Made by a program: the position numbers and the translations under genes. DNA of 64,000 nt from Paenibacillus phytorum (GTDB taxonomy: Bacteria > Bacillota > Bacilli > Paenibacillales > NBRC-103111): the NCBI RefSeq assembly GCF_013141715.1, contig NZ_WHOA01000126.1:1-64000 (forward strand), written 5' to 3'. Under the pieces are notes generated by a model, which was not told the origin of the DNA, searched no databases, and was given only the letters and a program-made list of their open reading frames with translations. The stretch's first letter is position 1, and every line of letters starts with the position of its first letter. Of this stretch, positions 26,366-35,204 are shown piece by piece.

Positions 26366-27313
26366 TCAAAGCCACTGCGAGAAAAAGGCGTGTCCCGCAG
26401 CGTGAAATCCCGGGGGCAGCGCATGCCCCATGAACGGGTGAACCTCGATCGTTTTGTTAACTGATGTGATCCGATTATATGCGGCAAAGATCGTCTCGGG
26501 TAAGCAGGTCGTGTCCTTCAGTCCGACCGTCACATGCACGGGCAGCGTAATTCGATGGGCCAGATTCATGATGTCGAAATAACTAAGTGTCCGCAGCACC
26601 TCATCAAGGCGGTCCGGGAAGCGAGTTACGAATTCCGCAGCTTCGATAAGTGAACTGACGGATTGTAGTATCCCCAGATCCATGTGGCACATATTCGGTA
26701 CATGTGCGACTACTGCCCGTAGGTTCGGCTCCAAAGCGGATACAAGCAGCGCCAGTCCGCCTCCTTGGCTGCCGCCAAAAACAAACACCCTCTCGGGGTC
26801 TATCTCCGGCATTGCCATCGCGCACCGTACAGCACGCAAGCCATCGATAGCTATTGCCCGATAATAGGAACTCTCCGGATCGAGAATCCCCTGTGTCACC
26901 CATCCCTTGGTCATGCCGTATGCTTGCGGCAGCCCGTTGCCAGTCTCCCCCCCTTGCCCCCGAACGTCGATGGCGAGAACAGCATACCCCATAAGCAGCC
27001 AAGCAGCATGATCCTCCGGTTGACCTTTGGAACCGGAATAACCGTGAAAGGTTACGATACAGGGAAGTGGATGGCGCAGCTGGACGGAAGGCAGCATATA
27101 CCAAGCGTGAACCAGCGTATTGGCCGCCCCCTCCAATATAACTTTGTAAACTTCGGCCTGCAGGAACGGGGAGGCGATCGGCTCAATCGAATATCTCACG
27201 GATTCTGCTGCTTCCCGGGAGACACGATCCCAAAATTCTTCCAGTTCGGTTGGTGCCGTTAACTCTGGCACATACTGTTTCAACGAATGAATCCGTGTTT
27301 CTATTGCGTTCAT
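26366..27313 (-). CDS. Acetyl xylan esterase / cephalosporin-C deacetylase
   Basis: A 315-aa alpha/beta hydrolase of the AXE1 family (CE7). The nucleophile elbow is GGSQGGG (about residue 181), the oxyanion-hole region is VTFHGYSGSKG, IDVRGQGGETGN is the family RGQ motif, and the acid/base residues are in KDTTCLP and FMGHALPPG near the C terminus. Cytoplasmic, no signal peptide; it removes acetyl groups from xylo-oligosaccharides taken up by the cell. It is the last gene of a run with the 2-hydroxyacid dehydrogenase and sugar isomerase, so it is probably part of a plant-polysaccharide or sugar-acid utilisation unit. Confidence 0.9.
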   Translation of the reverse strand: MNAIETRIHSLKQYVPELTAPTELEEFWDRVSREAAESVRYSIEPIASPFLQAEVYKVILEGAANTLVHAWYMLPSVQLRHPLPCIVTFHGYSGSKGQPEDHAAWLLMGYAVLAIDVRGQGGETGNGLPQAYGMTKGWVTQGILDPESSYYRAIAIDGLRAVRCAMAMPEIDPERVFVFGGSQGGGLALLVSALEPNLRAVVAHVPNMCHMDLGILQSVSSLIEAAEFVTRFPDRLDEVLRTLSYFDIMNLAHRITLPVHVTVGLKDTTCLPETIFAAYNRITSVNKTIEVHPFMGHALPPGFHAAGHAFFSQWL

Positions 27314-27372
27314 CGCTACACTCCTCGTTTAAAATTGTCCATTTGATTATACAATTTTTCTACGAGATACCT

Positions 27373-28374
27373 CTACCATGGTGTCAATCTGCGGTACTGA
27401 TCCAACGTAACTTTGCCGAGCAAATCTTCACCTTTCACGAACCGGTGCAGCTCATCGACGATGAAATCACAGAGCTCGCGCTTCAATATTCCATGAAACC
27501 CGCCAATGTGCGGCAAGCATAACACGTTCGGCATCGCCTGCAGTTTATGATCGGCTGGCATCGGCTCCATGTCGTAAACATCTAGGGCTGCATGTATTCT
27601 GCCTTTGCTAAGTTCTTCCAAGAGCGCCTCTTCTTTCACAATGGGCCCGCGAGCTGTATTAATAAAGAGCGCTCCGTCGCGCAGCAGCCTTAGCTGTTCC
27701 GCGCCGATCATCCCTTGCGTGCGAGGCGTCCACGTATTGTGCAACGAGACAATGTCGCTGCGCTCAAACAGTTCGTTCAAACCACAGAGCTCAACGCCCT
27801 GCGCAGCCGCTTCCTCCTGCGTACAGTAGCTGGAGTGCAGCAAGATTCTCGTGTTAAAAGGCTGCAGCATCCGAATCACCTGTTTGGAGATTTCCCCATA
27901 GCCAACTAGACCGATCACTCTTCGCGTAACGCCAAGAATCGTATCACGGTTGTTATTGCTCCACTGCCCCTCATTAAGTCGAGCGCTATACCCCGCCAGG
28001 TCCCACGCTCCGGCAAACATCAATGAAAGTGCACACTCCGCAGTCGAGAGGGCGAGTACTTTATTAGCCGATGTTACGGTAATCGAAGTATCGAACACAT
28101 CGTCTTTAACGATTGATGCTACACTTCCTGCTCCATGGCCGATAAACTTCAATCTCTCCGCGCGCGCGAGCACTTCCGGGGTAAAGCGAGGCGAACCCCA
28201 TGAAGTGATGCAGGCATCATAAGAGCCAATTCGTTCCGACAAGTCCTCACTTGTAAATTTCTCATTCAAAGTAATAAAATCAACCTCCGAAAAGCTGGAA
28301 AGTTTATTCAAAGTGGGCTCCTGCCAAAATAATTCACGTAATCCAGCGTCAGCGATCGTAATTAATGTTTTCAT
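27373..28374 (-). CDS. D-2-hydroxyacid dehydrogenase family protein
   Basis: A 333-aa NAD-dependent dehydrogenase. The Rossmann motif VIGLVGYGEISKQVIRML (G-x-G-x2-S/G) is near residue 150, the catalytic Arg is in NTARGPIVKEEALLEEL, and the Glu and His are in DVYDMEP and LPHIGGF. It probably reduces or oxidises a 2-keto/2-hydroxy acid arising from sugar degradation. The ATG at 28374 follows GAGGG with 8-nt spacing, and that GAGGG overlaps the stop of the upstream isomerase gene; the ATG at 28389 is closer to the stop but has no such site. Translationally coupled to the isomerase. Confidence 0.85.
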   Translation of the reverse strand: MKTLITIADAGLRELFWQEPTLNKLSSFSEVDFITLNEKFTSEDLSERIGSYDACITSWGSPRFTPEVLARAERLKFIGHGAGSVASIVKDDVFDTSITVTSANKVLALSTAECALSLMFAGAWDLAGYSARLNEGQWSNNNRDTILGVTRRVIGLVGYGEISKQVIRMLQPFNTRILLHSSYCTQEEAAAQGVELCGLNELFERSDIVSLHNTWTPRTQGMIGAEQLRLLRDGALFINTARGPIVKEEALLEELSKGRIHAALDVYDMEPMPADHKLQAMPNVLCLPHIGGFHGILKRELCDFIVDELHRFVKGEDLLGKVTLDQYRRLTPW

Positions 28375-28385
28375 AGGCTTAACCC

Positions 28386-29231
28386 TCATTTCATTTGGCT
28401 TTGAAATAATTCACGCATAAACTCGACATATTCAGGAAAAATCGTTGCTGGCTCCATACCGGGTACTTGCAGCTCCCTGCGCCATTTGGTTTCCCACTCC
28501 AGGGAGTAGTAGCCGGTGTAGCCCGACTGCTCAAGCTGATCTACAATTGAAGCAATCGGCACTTGCCCCTCGCCAACCTTGGTGTACATCCAGTTCGACT
28601 CCATTGAATCTTCAAAAGGGACGCCGTCTTTGACATGTACATGAACGCACTGCAAGCCAAGTAACGCAATGGTCTCCACCGGCGTCTCTCCTTCTTCCAG
28701 CGGATGGATAATATCATAGATAACCGCACAGTTCGGTCTGTCCACATCATCCAGCAGCTTTCGAAGCGAGCGGCCGGTGGCGAATTCATTATGCGTCTCA
28801 ATCCATACCTGCACACCGTAAGTGACCGCATAATCGCAAGCTTGCTTAATCTGGGTTACGATTTCAGGATATGAAATAGCAGGAACTGGGTTGTCTCTGC
28901 GGTTATTGAAGTAGCCAAGGAAAATCCGCACTCCGCCAGCCTTCAAATCACGAGCGAGCGAGACGACCTTTTTAAAATTATCGAATTGCTCGGCATCTCC
29001 TCTTTTGCCTGTGAAACATACACTTGAACCAATATTGGTGATTCGAATGCCCGCTTCCTCGAATTTCCGAATCGCCACTTTCCGCTCATCCTGCGCCATT
29101 TCGGTGGTTATACCCCATGTGGGCCCTTCCCTTAGCTCCATTCCGCTAAAACCGCATGACTTGGCAAACGTAATCATTTCCGCCAAAGACCAGCCCTCGC
29201 AGGGGAGCGTGCTAAACGCCAGTTGTTGCAT
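28386..29231 (-). CDS. Sugar phosphate isomerase/epimerase (AP endonuclease 2 family)
   Basis: A 281-aa TIM barrel of the IolE/xylose-isomerase-like group. Metal-ligand positions are visible as ELREG, IETHNEFATG (Glu and His), DIIHPLEEGETP, VHVKDG and LEWETKW. It interconverts ketose and aldose or epimerises sugar derivatives; the substrate is unknown. First gene of the minus-strand unit with the dehydrogenase (coupled at 28374) and the AXE1 esterase, and divergent from the AraC regulator at 29403, which is the likely activator. Confidence 0.85.
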   Translation of the reverse strand: MQQLAFSTLPCEGWSLAEMITFAKSCGFSGMELREGPTWGITTEMAQDERKVAIRKFEEAGIRITNIGSSVCFTGKRGDAEQFDNFKKVVSLARDLKAGGVRIFLGYFNNRRDNPVPAISYPEIVTQIKQACDYAVTYGVQVWIETHNEFATGRSLRKLLDDVDRPNCAVIYDIIHPLEEGETPVETIALLGLQCVHVHVKDGVPFEDSMESNWMYTKVGEGQVPIASIVDQLEQSGYTGYYSLEWETKWRRELQVPGMEPATIFPEYVEFMRELFQSQMK

Positions 29232-29402
29232 ACTGCTTTCCCCATTCCTCCCAGATCACTGGGTAACTTAATTTTCTTCTATTATTGCAAGGAAATTAAG
29301 AAATCGCTTTCCCTTTTCCACGTTTCTTTTGCACAATTCCCCGAATCTGTGTACCATTATCTTTAGCTAATGAGTTATGTACGAATTTAGTGGAGGTCAT
29401 GT

Positions 29403-30299
29403 ATGTCTGATTATCCGATCTATGTCTACAAAGGGTTACTCGACGAGCAGTTTCCTTTTAAAATCGAAGTTCGAACGCCACTGAATATGAATCGATTTCA
29501 GCATGCTCACGAACACCTACAGTTGTGCTACATGATGTCCGGCAGTTGTCTTCATTGGGCGGCGGGCCAACAATATGTGTTGACCAAAGGCGATCTCTTC
29601 TCGATCCCGCCCTTTCAAGAGCATCGCTTAGAACCCCGTGATTCGATGGATTTTGTCATGATACAGGTCGATTTCATGCCCCATGCGATTAATGAAAGCT
29701 TTCAGGATCTGGCGCATATGCAGACGTTCGTCGATTTCGCCTATATCAGACCCCTCATTTCCGAAGCCGATCTGCTGCCCAAAATGTCGTTCCCTGCTCC
29801 TACGCAATCCGTGGTCGAGAACCTGCTGAACGTCATACTCTCGGAATGGGAGGAACAAGAAGAAGGCTATCGGCTAGCCATCAAGGCCGAGCTGCTGAAG
29901 CTTCTCGTCATTACCGGCAGGCAGTATAAACGCTATTCACAAACGCAAAGTCAACATGAGCGCAACAGGGTGGCACATCACCGAGAAGCCTTCTATGAGG
30001 CTATCAGTTACATGGAAACGCATTATAATGAGGATCTCCATTTGGAAGAGGTTTCCGCTAAAGCATTGATGGCTCCATCATATTTCAGCAATATGCTGAA
30101 GCTGGTGAGAGGCAAATCGTATATCGAGCTCTTATCTGCTATTCGTATTCAGGCATCCATGGAGCTGCTAGGCGGAACGGACCTCAATGTAACCGAGATT
30201 GCTACCCGTGTGGGCTATAATCATATAAGTCATTTCAATAGAACGTTCAAGAAGCACGCAGGCGTAACGCCCGGCGACTATCGTAGGCATCAAACTTAA
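29403..30299 (+). CDS. AraC-family transcriptional regulator
   Basis: A 298-aa protein with an N-terminal cupin domain (about 1-150, FQHAHEHLQLCYMMSG with metal/sugar-binding-type residues and KGDLFSIPPFQEH) and a C-terminal double HTH (about 200-298). The latter has ALMAPSYFSNMLKLVRGKS and VGYNHISHFNRTFKKHAGVTPGDYR. The start follows GGAGGTCATGT. Divergent from the isomerase-dehydrogenase-esterase genes; probably activates them in response to a sugar. A small terminator follows at 30327. Confidence 0.9.
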   Translation: MSDYPIYVYKGLLDEQFPFKIEVRTPLNMNRFQHAHEHLQLCYMMSGSCLHWAAGQQYVLTKGDLFSIPPFQEHRLEPRDSMDFVMIQVDFMPHAINESFQDLAHMQTFVDFAYIRPLISEADLLPKMSFPAPTQSVVENLLNVILSEWEEQEEGYRLAIKAELLKLLVITGRQYKRYSQTQSQHERNRVAHHREAFYEAISYMETHYNEDLHLEEVSAKALMAPSYFSNMLKLVRGKSYIELLSAIRIQASMELLGGTDLNVTEIATRVGYNHISHFNRTFKKHAGVTPGDYRRHQT

Positions 30300-30326
30300 T
30301 AGCCTTAGATGCTAGCATACAGATAC

Positions 30327-30352
30327 AAAGACCTCCCTAGGGTGGTCTTTTT
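30327..30352 (+). terminator. Terminator of the AraC gene
   Basis: AAAGACC and GGTCTTT pair around a CCTAGG-containing loop and are followed by a T run. Confidence 0.75.
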
Positions 30353-30508
30353 CTGTTTTTTACAAGCAGGGTTTGTTTATAAATCACACGTTGAAAAACT
30401 TAATCATATTGTTCATGTTTCAATGACATCCTTCATTTCATGGCGAGATCGTTCATCTTATAATGAATCAGAAATGAACAATTTGTCTGAAATGGGAGGT
30501 AACCTTTC

Positions 30509-31210
30509 GTGAGGAAAATGGGAATAGGCCTGCAATTATACACACTTCGGGATGAAATGGCGCATGATGCCGCAACGGTTTTGCAAAAGGTGGCCGAGAT
30601 GGGTTATGAGGGTGTGGAGTTTGCAGGTTATTACGATTTTAGCCCCGAGCAGTTAAAGAAGCTGCTTACCAACTTGTCGCTGAAAGCCATCGGCAGCCGT
30701 TATGTCGTCTGTCCAGGAATCAATCAAGAACAGCGGCAGTCGCTTCCCGAAACTGTTGCTTTTTTTATCGAATGCAGCAAGCAATTCGCGAGCAAAGGCA
30801 TCGCATTCGGGTTTCATAATCACTACGTTGAATTCACCGAAACTTACGGGGATCAGATTTGGTTTGATGCATTTTTTGGATTTACATCCCCAAATGATAT
30901 GAAAAGTGAGCTCGATGTTTGTTGGGTACATAAAGCTGGCCGCGACCCTATTACTTACCTCGAAAAATATGCCGGACGTGTACCTTTGATTCATTTGAAG
31001 GATATTCGCAAGTTCACCGATGGCACTTATCAAACGTTGGAACTGGGGCGCGGCGAGATGAATTTACCGGCGATCATCGCAGCAGCAAAGGCGGCGGGAA
31101 CCGAATGGCTCATCGTCGAACAAGACGATTGCGACCAGCCTGCGTTAGAAAGTGTAAAGATAAGTATGGATTGGCTGCACCAAAATTATAGGTTTACGGA
31201 GGTCGTTTAA
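30509..31210 (+). CDS. Sugar phosphate isomerase/epimerase, internally shortened
   Basis: A 233-aa TIM-barrel isomerase of the IolE/YcjR group. Ligand motifs are GVEFAGYYDFSPEQL, FHNHYVEF, DVCWVHKAGRDP, HLKDI and VEQDD near the C terminus. The family is usually about 250-285 aa, and in this protein LKAIGS runs straight into RYVVCPG. The usual 20-25 residues (helix and strand of the barrel's third repeat) between these two elements are missing. The start is a GTG after GGGAGG at 9 nt; the ATG three codons later is too far. It is adjacent to the Gfo/Idh/MocA gene, forming a two-gene operon. Activity is uncertain given the gap. Confidence 0.8.
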   Translation: MRKMGIGLQLYTLRDEMAHDAATVLQKVAEMGYEGVEFAGYYDFSPEQLKKLLTNLSLKAIGSRYVVCPGINQEQRQSLPETVAFFIECSKQFASKGIAFGFHNHYVEFTETYGDQIWFDAFFGFTSPNDMKSELDVCWVHKAGRDPITYLEKYAGRVPLIHLKDIRKFTDGTYQTLELGRGEMNLPAIIAAAKAAGTEWLIVEQDDCDQPALESVKISMDWLHQNYRFTEVV

Positions 31211-31211
31211 G

Positions 31212-32294
31212 ATGGCAAAAATACTTAAAGGTGCAATTATTGGTTGTGGAGGCATTGCGTTCGAGAAATACTTCCCTTCGCTTTCCAAGCTGAAGGAACT
31301 AGAAATGGTCGCCTTCTGCGATATTATTGTCGAAAAAGCAGAAAAAGCAGCGGCAGCATACGGTTCGATTGACGCAAGAGCATTTTCCGATTATAAAGAG
31401 GTCCTTAAGGATGTCTCCATCGATGTGATCTATGTATGTACACCAAACGATTCACATGCGGAGATCTCTATTGCAGCCATGGAATCAGGCAAGCATGTCA
31501 TGTGTGAGAAACCGATGGCCAAAACTGCCGCAGAAGCACAAGCCATGGTGGATGCTGCCAAGCGTACCGGCAAGAAACTCTCGATTGGCTACCAAAATAA
31601 TTTCCGGCCAGACAGCCGTTATTTGCAACAAATTTGCGATAACGGCGAGCTCGGCGACATCTATTTCGCCAAGGCTCATGCGATACGCAGACGCGCTGTT
31701 CCTACCTGGGGTGTCTTTCTAGATCAAGAGAAACAGGGTGGTGGCCCTCTCATTGATATCGGCAGCCATGCGTTGGATTTAACACTTCGGATGATGAACA
31801 ATTATGCACCAAAATGTGTCTTGGGCAGGGCTTACCACAAGCTTAGCCGCAAAGAAAACGTAGCAAACGCCTGGGGACCATGGGATCCGGACAAATTTAC
31901 GGTGGAGGATTCTGCTTTCGGCTTCATAACGATGCAGAACGGTGCGACCGTTATACTCGAATCCAGTTGGGCTCTTAACTCACTTGATACGTTAGAGGCA
32001 AAAACGACGCTTTGCGGTACGGAGGGTGGTGCGGACATGCGTGACGGACTCCGCATTAACAGCGAAAAGCTGGGTAGAATGAATGTGACCACCATCGATT
32101 TGAGCGCAGGAGGAGTCGCTTTTTTTGAAGGCAGCGCAGAGAGTTCAAGCGACATGGAAGCGCGGCTGTGGCTCGAATGTATCCTTCATAATACAGAGCC
32201 GTTGGTAAAACCAGAGCAAGCGTTTGTTGTCACGCAAATATTAGAAGCTATATATGAGTCTTCGAGGACAGGGAAAGCCATTTATTTTGAGTAG
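31212..32294 (+). CDS. Gfo/Idh/MocA-family oxidoreductase
   Basis: A 360-aa NAD(P)-dependent sugar dehydrogenase. The N-terminal Rossmann domain has IIGCGGIAFEKYFPSL and VYVCTPNDSHAEISIAAMES, and the conserved catalytic MCEKPMAKTAAEA (EKP motif) is at about residue 97. The C-terminal alpha/beta domain has GGGPLIDIGSHALDL with the catalytic Asp/His. It overlaps the stop of the isomerase gene's ribosome-binding region (TACGGAGGTCGTTTAAG before the ATG), so the two are coupled. Together they could oxidise and isomerise an inositol- or hexose-like sugar. Confidence 0.9.
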   Translation: MAKILKGAIIGCGGIAFEKYFPSLSKLKELEMVAFCDIIVEKAEKAAAAYGSIDARAFSDYKEVLKDVSIDVIYVCTPNDSHAEISIAAMESGKHVMCEKPMAKTAAEAQAMVDAAKRTGKKLSIGYQNNFRPDSRYLQQICDNGELGDIYFAKAHAIRRRAVPTWGVFLDQEKQGGGPLIDIGSHALDLTLRMMNNYAPKCVLGRAYHKLSRKENVANAWGPWDPDKFTVEDSAFGFITMQNGATVILESSWALNSLDTLEAKTTLCGTEGGADMRDGLRINSEKLGRMNVTTIDLSAGGVAFFEGSAESSSDMEARLWLECILHNTEPLVKPEQAFVVTQILEAIYESSRTGKAIYFE

Positions 32295-32321
32295 CCTCAT
32301 TAAAGCAAAAAGGATACAAAT

Positions 32322-32342
32322 ACCGCCCTGTTCAAGGGCGGT
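32322..32342 (+). terminator. Hairpin downstream of the Gfo/Idh gene
   Basis: ACCGCCCT and AGGGCGGT form a perfect 8-bp stem with a 5-nt loop, 27 bp after the stop codon. The T tract is absent (CACGTTTG), so termination may be weak. Confidence 0.5.
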
Positions 32343-32450
32343 CACGTTTGCGTATGGAAATATTTGCGTACAAGTGTCTAGAAAGTTTGTATAATCATCT
32401 AACAGCTACCGAAACATGAACGATTTGCTCAAAACGAAGGAGGAACTGAT

Positions 32451-33278
32451 GTGCTGCATGGACGCGAGGATAAATTGCGAGCTGAAACGCTTTATGTAGG
32501 CATGGCACACCATAAGAAGCGTTTTCGAAATCCGTGTGAGTTTCTAAACACATACATCATCCGGCTGCAGACAAGCGGTTGCTGCGAAGCACTCATTGAT
32601 AACGAATTCGTTGTGATTGAGCCTGGAGACCTGCTTATGTTTCGTCCAGGCGAAAAGTACGAGCTCATCTTGAAAGACAACAGTATCGATTACTATGTGA
32701 TTTGCAATGGAACATGGATTGACCAGTGGTGGGACAATTTCTCGCCTCCGCAAAAGAGAAACATCCCTCTCGACGACGATCTTCTGAAATTGTGGAATCA
32801 GTTGGCGAAGGAAACGTTGCGGATGAATGACACCATCGAAGAGCTGACAGATTATAAGCTGCGCGTCTTTTACTTAACCTTACAGCGCCTGCATGAAATT
32901 GCCGGCATGGGAAAAACGTTAAGTCCATCCTACATCGCCTATCGAATAAAAAAATTCATCGATCAGCATGCGACAGAAGCTCTCACCTTGGAGCAAATTG
33001 CCAAACATGCGGGAATTAGTATCTCCAGAGCTGTAAATTTGTTTAAAACCAATTTTGGCCAATCCATCATGAGTTATGCCATTGAAGTTCGCCTTGCAGT
33101 CGCATGTGAACGCATTCGTTTCAGCGCAATGTCACTTGACTCTGTCGCTAAATCAAGCGGTTTTAATAACTATACGTACTTCCATCGACAATTTCGCATG
33201 CATTTTGGGTTATCCCCCCGTCAATATAGAGAAGAACAACAGAAACGCTCGAAGTTGTACGTCCCACCATTGGTATGA
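32451..33278 (+). CDS. AraC-family transcriptional regulator
   Basis: A 275-aa regulator with an N-terminal cupin-type arm (HKKRFRNPCEFLNTYIIRLQ, EPGDLLMFRPGEKYEL) and two C-terminal HTH motifs (IAKHAGISISRAVNLFKTNF; SGFNNYTYFHRQFRMHFGLSPRQYR). GTG start 7 nt after AAGGAGGAA. It follows the isomerase-Gfo/Idh pair in the same direction and could regulate that or the other sugar genes. The 3' end is convergent with the NreB-like kinase gene. Confidence 0.88.
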   Translation: MLHGREDKLRAETLYVGMAHHKKRFRNPCEFLNTYIIRLQTSGCCEALIDNEFVVIEPGDLLMFRPGEKYELILKDNSIDYYVICNGTWIDQWWDNFSPPQKRNIPLDDDLLKLWNQLAKETLRMNDTIEELTDYKLRVFYLTLQRLHEIAGMGKTLSPSYIAYRIKKFIDQHATEALTLEQIAKHAGISISRAVNLFKTNFGQSIMSYAIEVRLAVACERIRFSAMSLDSVAKSSGFNNYTYFHRQFRMHFGLSPRQYREEQQKRSKLYVPPLV

Positions 33279-33361
33279 CCTTGAAGCAAAAGGATATGGC
33301 TTGTTTGTCGAGCAATTTAATTCCTAAGAGCTTAGCAAAAATCTCCGCAGGGATGTATGAT

Positions 33362-34468
33362 TCACCTTTTCGGAACAATCAAGGTGATTGTCGTCCCTTT
33401 TTCCAATTCAGAATGAATAGCGATTTCACCGCCAATGCTCTTGGCTCTTTCCTCCATACTGAATAGCCCCACTCCTTTGGAGCCGCCAATGCGAACAAAA
33501 CCTTTTCCCCGATCTTCGATGCGCACTTCAACGAATGAATCTTTATCATGAACGAACACCTTAGCTTCTGATACATCTGCATACTTGGCTACGTTGGTAA
33601 GAGCCTCCTGTATAACGCGGTATATGGTCGTTTCCTCCAAAGCTCCCAATCGCTTACGCAAATTGCTTTCAAGTAAGACACGTATGCCGTAATGCCCCGT
33701 GTAGTTTTCTATATAGGTTCGAATGGCCGGCACTACACCTAAATCATCCAGAACAGAAGGACGGATTTCCCACGCCAAATTACGAACTTCCTCAATGATT
33801 CCGGAAACAACTTGCCTAAGCCCGACTATTTCAGACTGCTCACTTTCCCCAATCACTCTATCCATCTGTATCAACAGTGAGAACAGACTCTGTCCGATGC
33901 CATCATGCAGCTCACGCGAAAATTTTCTTCGTTCTTCCTCCTGAATTTGCATGACCTGCGACATCATAAGCTGCAGTTCCTCTTCGACACGCTTTAATTG
34001 CGTCACTTCGTTACGAATCGCAAGATACTGGTAGGGTTGCCCCTTCTCATCCACGAATGGCACAATCGTCGTATCTACCCAGTAGAATCCACCACTTTTT
34101 GCTTTATTCTTGATCTCTCCGCGCCACACCTTGCCAGAGGAGATCGTTTGCCACAAGAGGGTCATGAAATCCTTCCGATGATAACCCGAGTTAATAATTC
34201 GGTGGTCTTGACCGAGAAGCTCAGCACGTGAATATTGGGAGATTTCGCAAAACTTATCGTTGACGTATTGAATTTTCCCTTTATGATCCGTGACGGCAAC
34301 AATGGAAGATTCATCTAGGGCAAACTTTACATTGGACAGCTGCTTGAGAGACTTTTTCAGATCACCTTGAAACAAAGAGTCCGTAATATAATCATCCATG
34401 CGGGCTATAAGCTCAGTTACATTTTCACCAATCACTTCCGGATACTCTCGGTTTACATCCTCACTCAA
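33362..34468 (-). CDS. PAS sensor histidine kinase, NreB/DegS-type
   Basis: A 368-aa cytosolic kinase with a PAS domain (about 45-165, ending in a PAC motif YLAIRNEVTQLK), HisKA_3 (SRELHDGIGQSLFSLL) and HATPase (IQEALTNVAKYADVSEAK; RGKGFV). In NreB the sensor PAS binds an O2-sensitive [4Fe-4S] cluster through four cysteines; here the whole PAS holds only one cysteine (KFCEIS), so that cluster is not present. A TTG start overlaps the regulator's stop by 8 bp, after AAAGGA. It probably phosphorylates the NarL-type regulator in the same operon. Confidence 0.88.
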   Translation of the reverse strand: MSEDVNREYPEVIGENVTELIARMDDYITDSLFQGDLKKSLKQLSNVKFALDESSIVAVTDHKGKIQYVNDKFCEISQYSRAELLGQDHRIINSGYHRKDFMTLLWQTISSGKVWRGEIKNKAKSGGFYWVDTTIVPFVDEKGQPYQYLAIRNEVTQLKRVEEELQLMMSQVMQIQEEERRKFSRELHDGIGQSLFSLLIQMDRVIGESEQSEIVGLRQVVSGIIEEVRNLAWEIRPSVLDDLGVVPAIRTYIENYTGHYGIRVLLESNLRKRLGALEETTIYRVIQEALTNVAKYADVSEAKVFVHDKDSFVEVRIEDRGKGFVRIGGSKGVGLFSMEERAKSIGGEIAIHSELEKGTTITLIVPKR

Positions 34469-35120
34469 AATTCAACAATCCTTTCTTCACCGCAAACTTG
34501 ACCAACTCTGGTCTCGTTTTGAGCCCTAGCTTCTCCATCACATTGCTTTTATGCGATTCTACCGTTTTTACGCTAATAATCAATTGTTCGGCTATCTCTT
34601 TATTGGAAAATCCTTTGGCTATCAAGGACAGAACTTCCTTTTCACGTTCCGAAAGGGATTCGTAAGGACCGATATTCTCTCCATGCTTCAAGCGTTCTAT
34701 GTATTCACTCATTAGTCGTTTAGTTGCAGTAGGATACAAATAGGCATTTCCAGATGCCACTGAGCGGATGGCTGTCAACAGCTCCTCATGCGGAGCGCTT
34801 TTCAATATATATCCTGAGGCACCGGCGTGAATAGCCCTAAACAGGTACTCATCATCGTCATGCATGGTCAGAACCAGAACCGCTAAATCCGGCATCAGAC
34901 GCTTCAATTCTGTAGTCGCTGTAAGTCCATCCATGCCATGGGGCATGTTTAAATCCATTAATACGACATCCGGCTTAAGCAATTCGGCTGCTTGAATGCC
35001 TTCTTTTCCATCGGCAGCTTCTCCGATAACTTCCATGCTATGCTTACCATTCAGCAGGCTCATTAATCCCGACCTGACTACGGCATGATCATCAACTACT
35101 AGAATTTTAAGCATACCCAT
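34461..35120 (-). CDS. NarL/NreC-family response regulator
   Basis: A 219-aa regulator with an N-terminal receiver domain (phospho-acceptor in VVLMDLNMPHGMDG; pocket VDDHAV; conserved K in YILKSAPHEELL) and a C-terminal LuxR-type HTH. The recognition helix is near NKEIAEQLIISVKTVESH. It overlaps the NreB-like kinase gene by 8 bp and is preceded by an NreA-like gene, matching the nreABC arrangement that controls nitrate and nitrite respiration in staphylococci. Likely targets include nitrate reductase and oxidase genes; this is inferred. Confidence 0.93.
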   Translation of the reverse strand: MGMLKILVVDDHAVVRSGLMSLLNGKHSMEVIGEAADGKEGIQAAELLKPDVVLMDLNMPHGMDGLTATTELKRLMPDLAVLVLTMHDDDEYLFRAIHAGASGYILKSAPHEELLTAIRSVASGNAYLYPTATKRLMSEYIERLKHGENIGPYESLSEREKEVLSLIAKGFSNKEIAEQLIISVKTVESHKSNVMEKLGLKTRPELVKFAVKKGLLNFE

Positions 35121-35204
35121 CCTCCAATAAATCGATTAGAACTACCCTATCATCACTCATATTATATTAATAATAACAAATAAAATGAATTCCGGTAATG
35201 GAAC

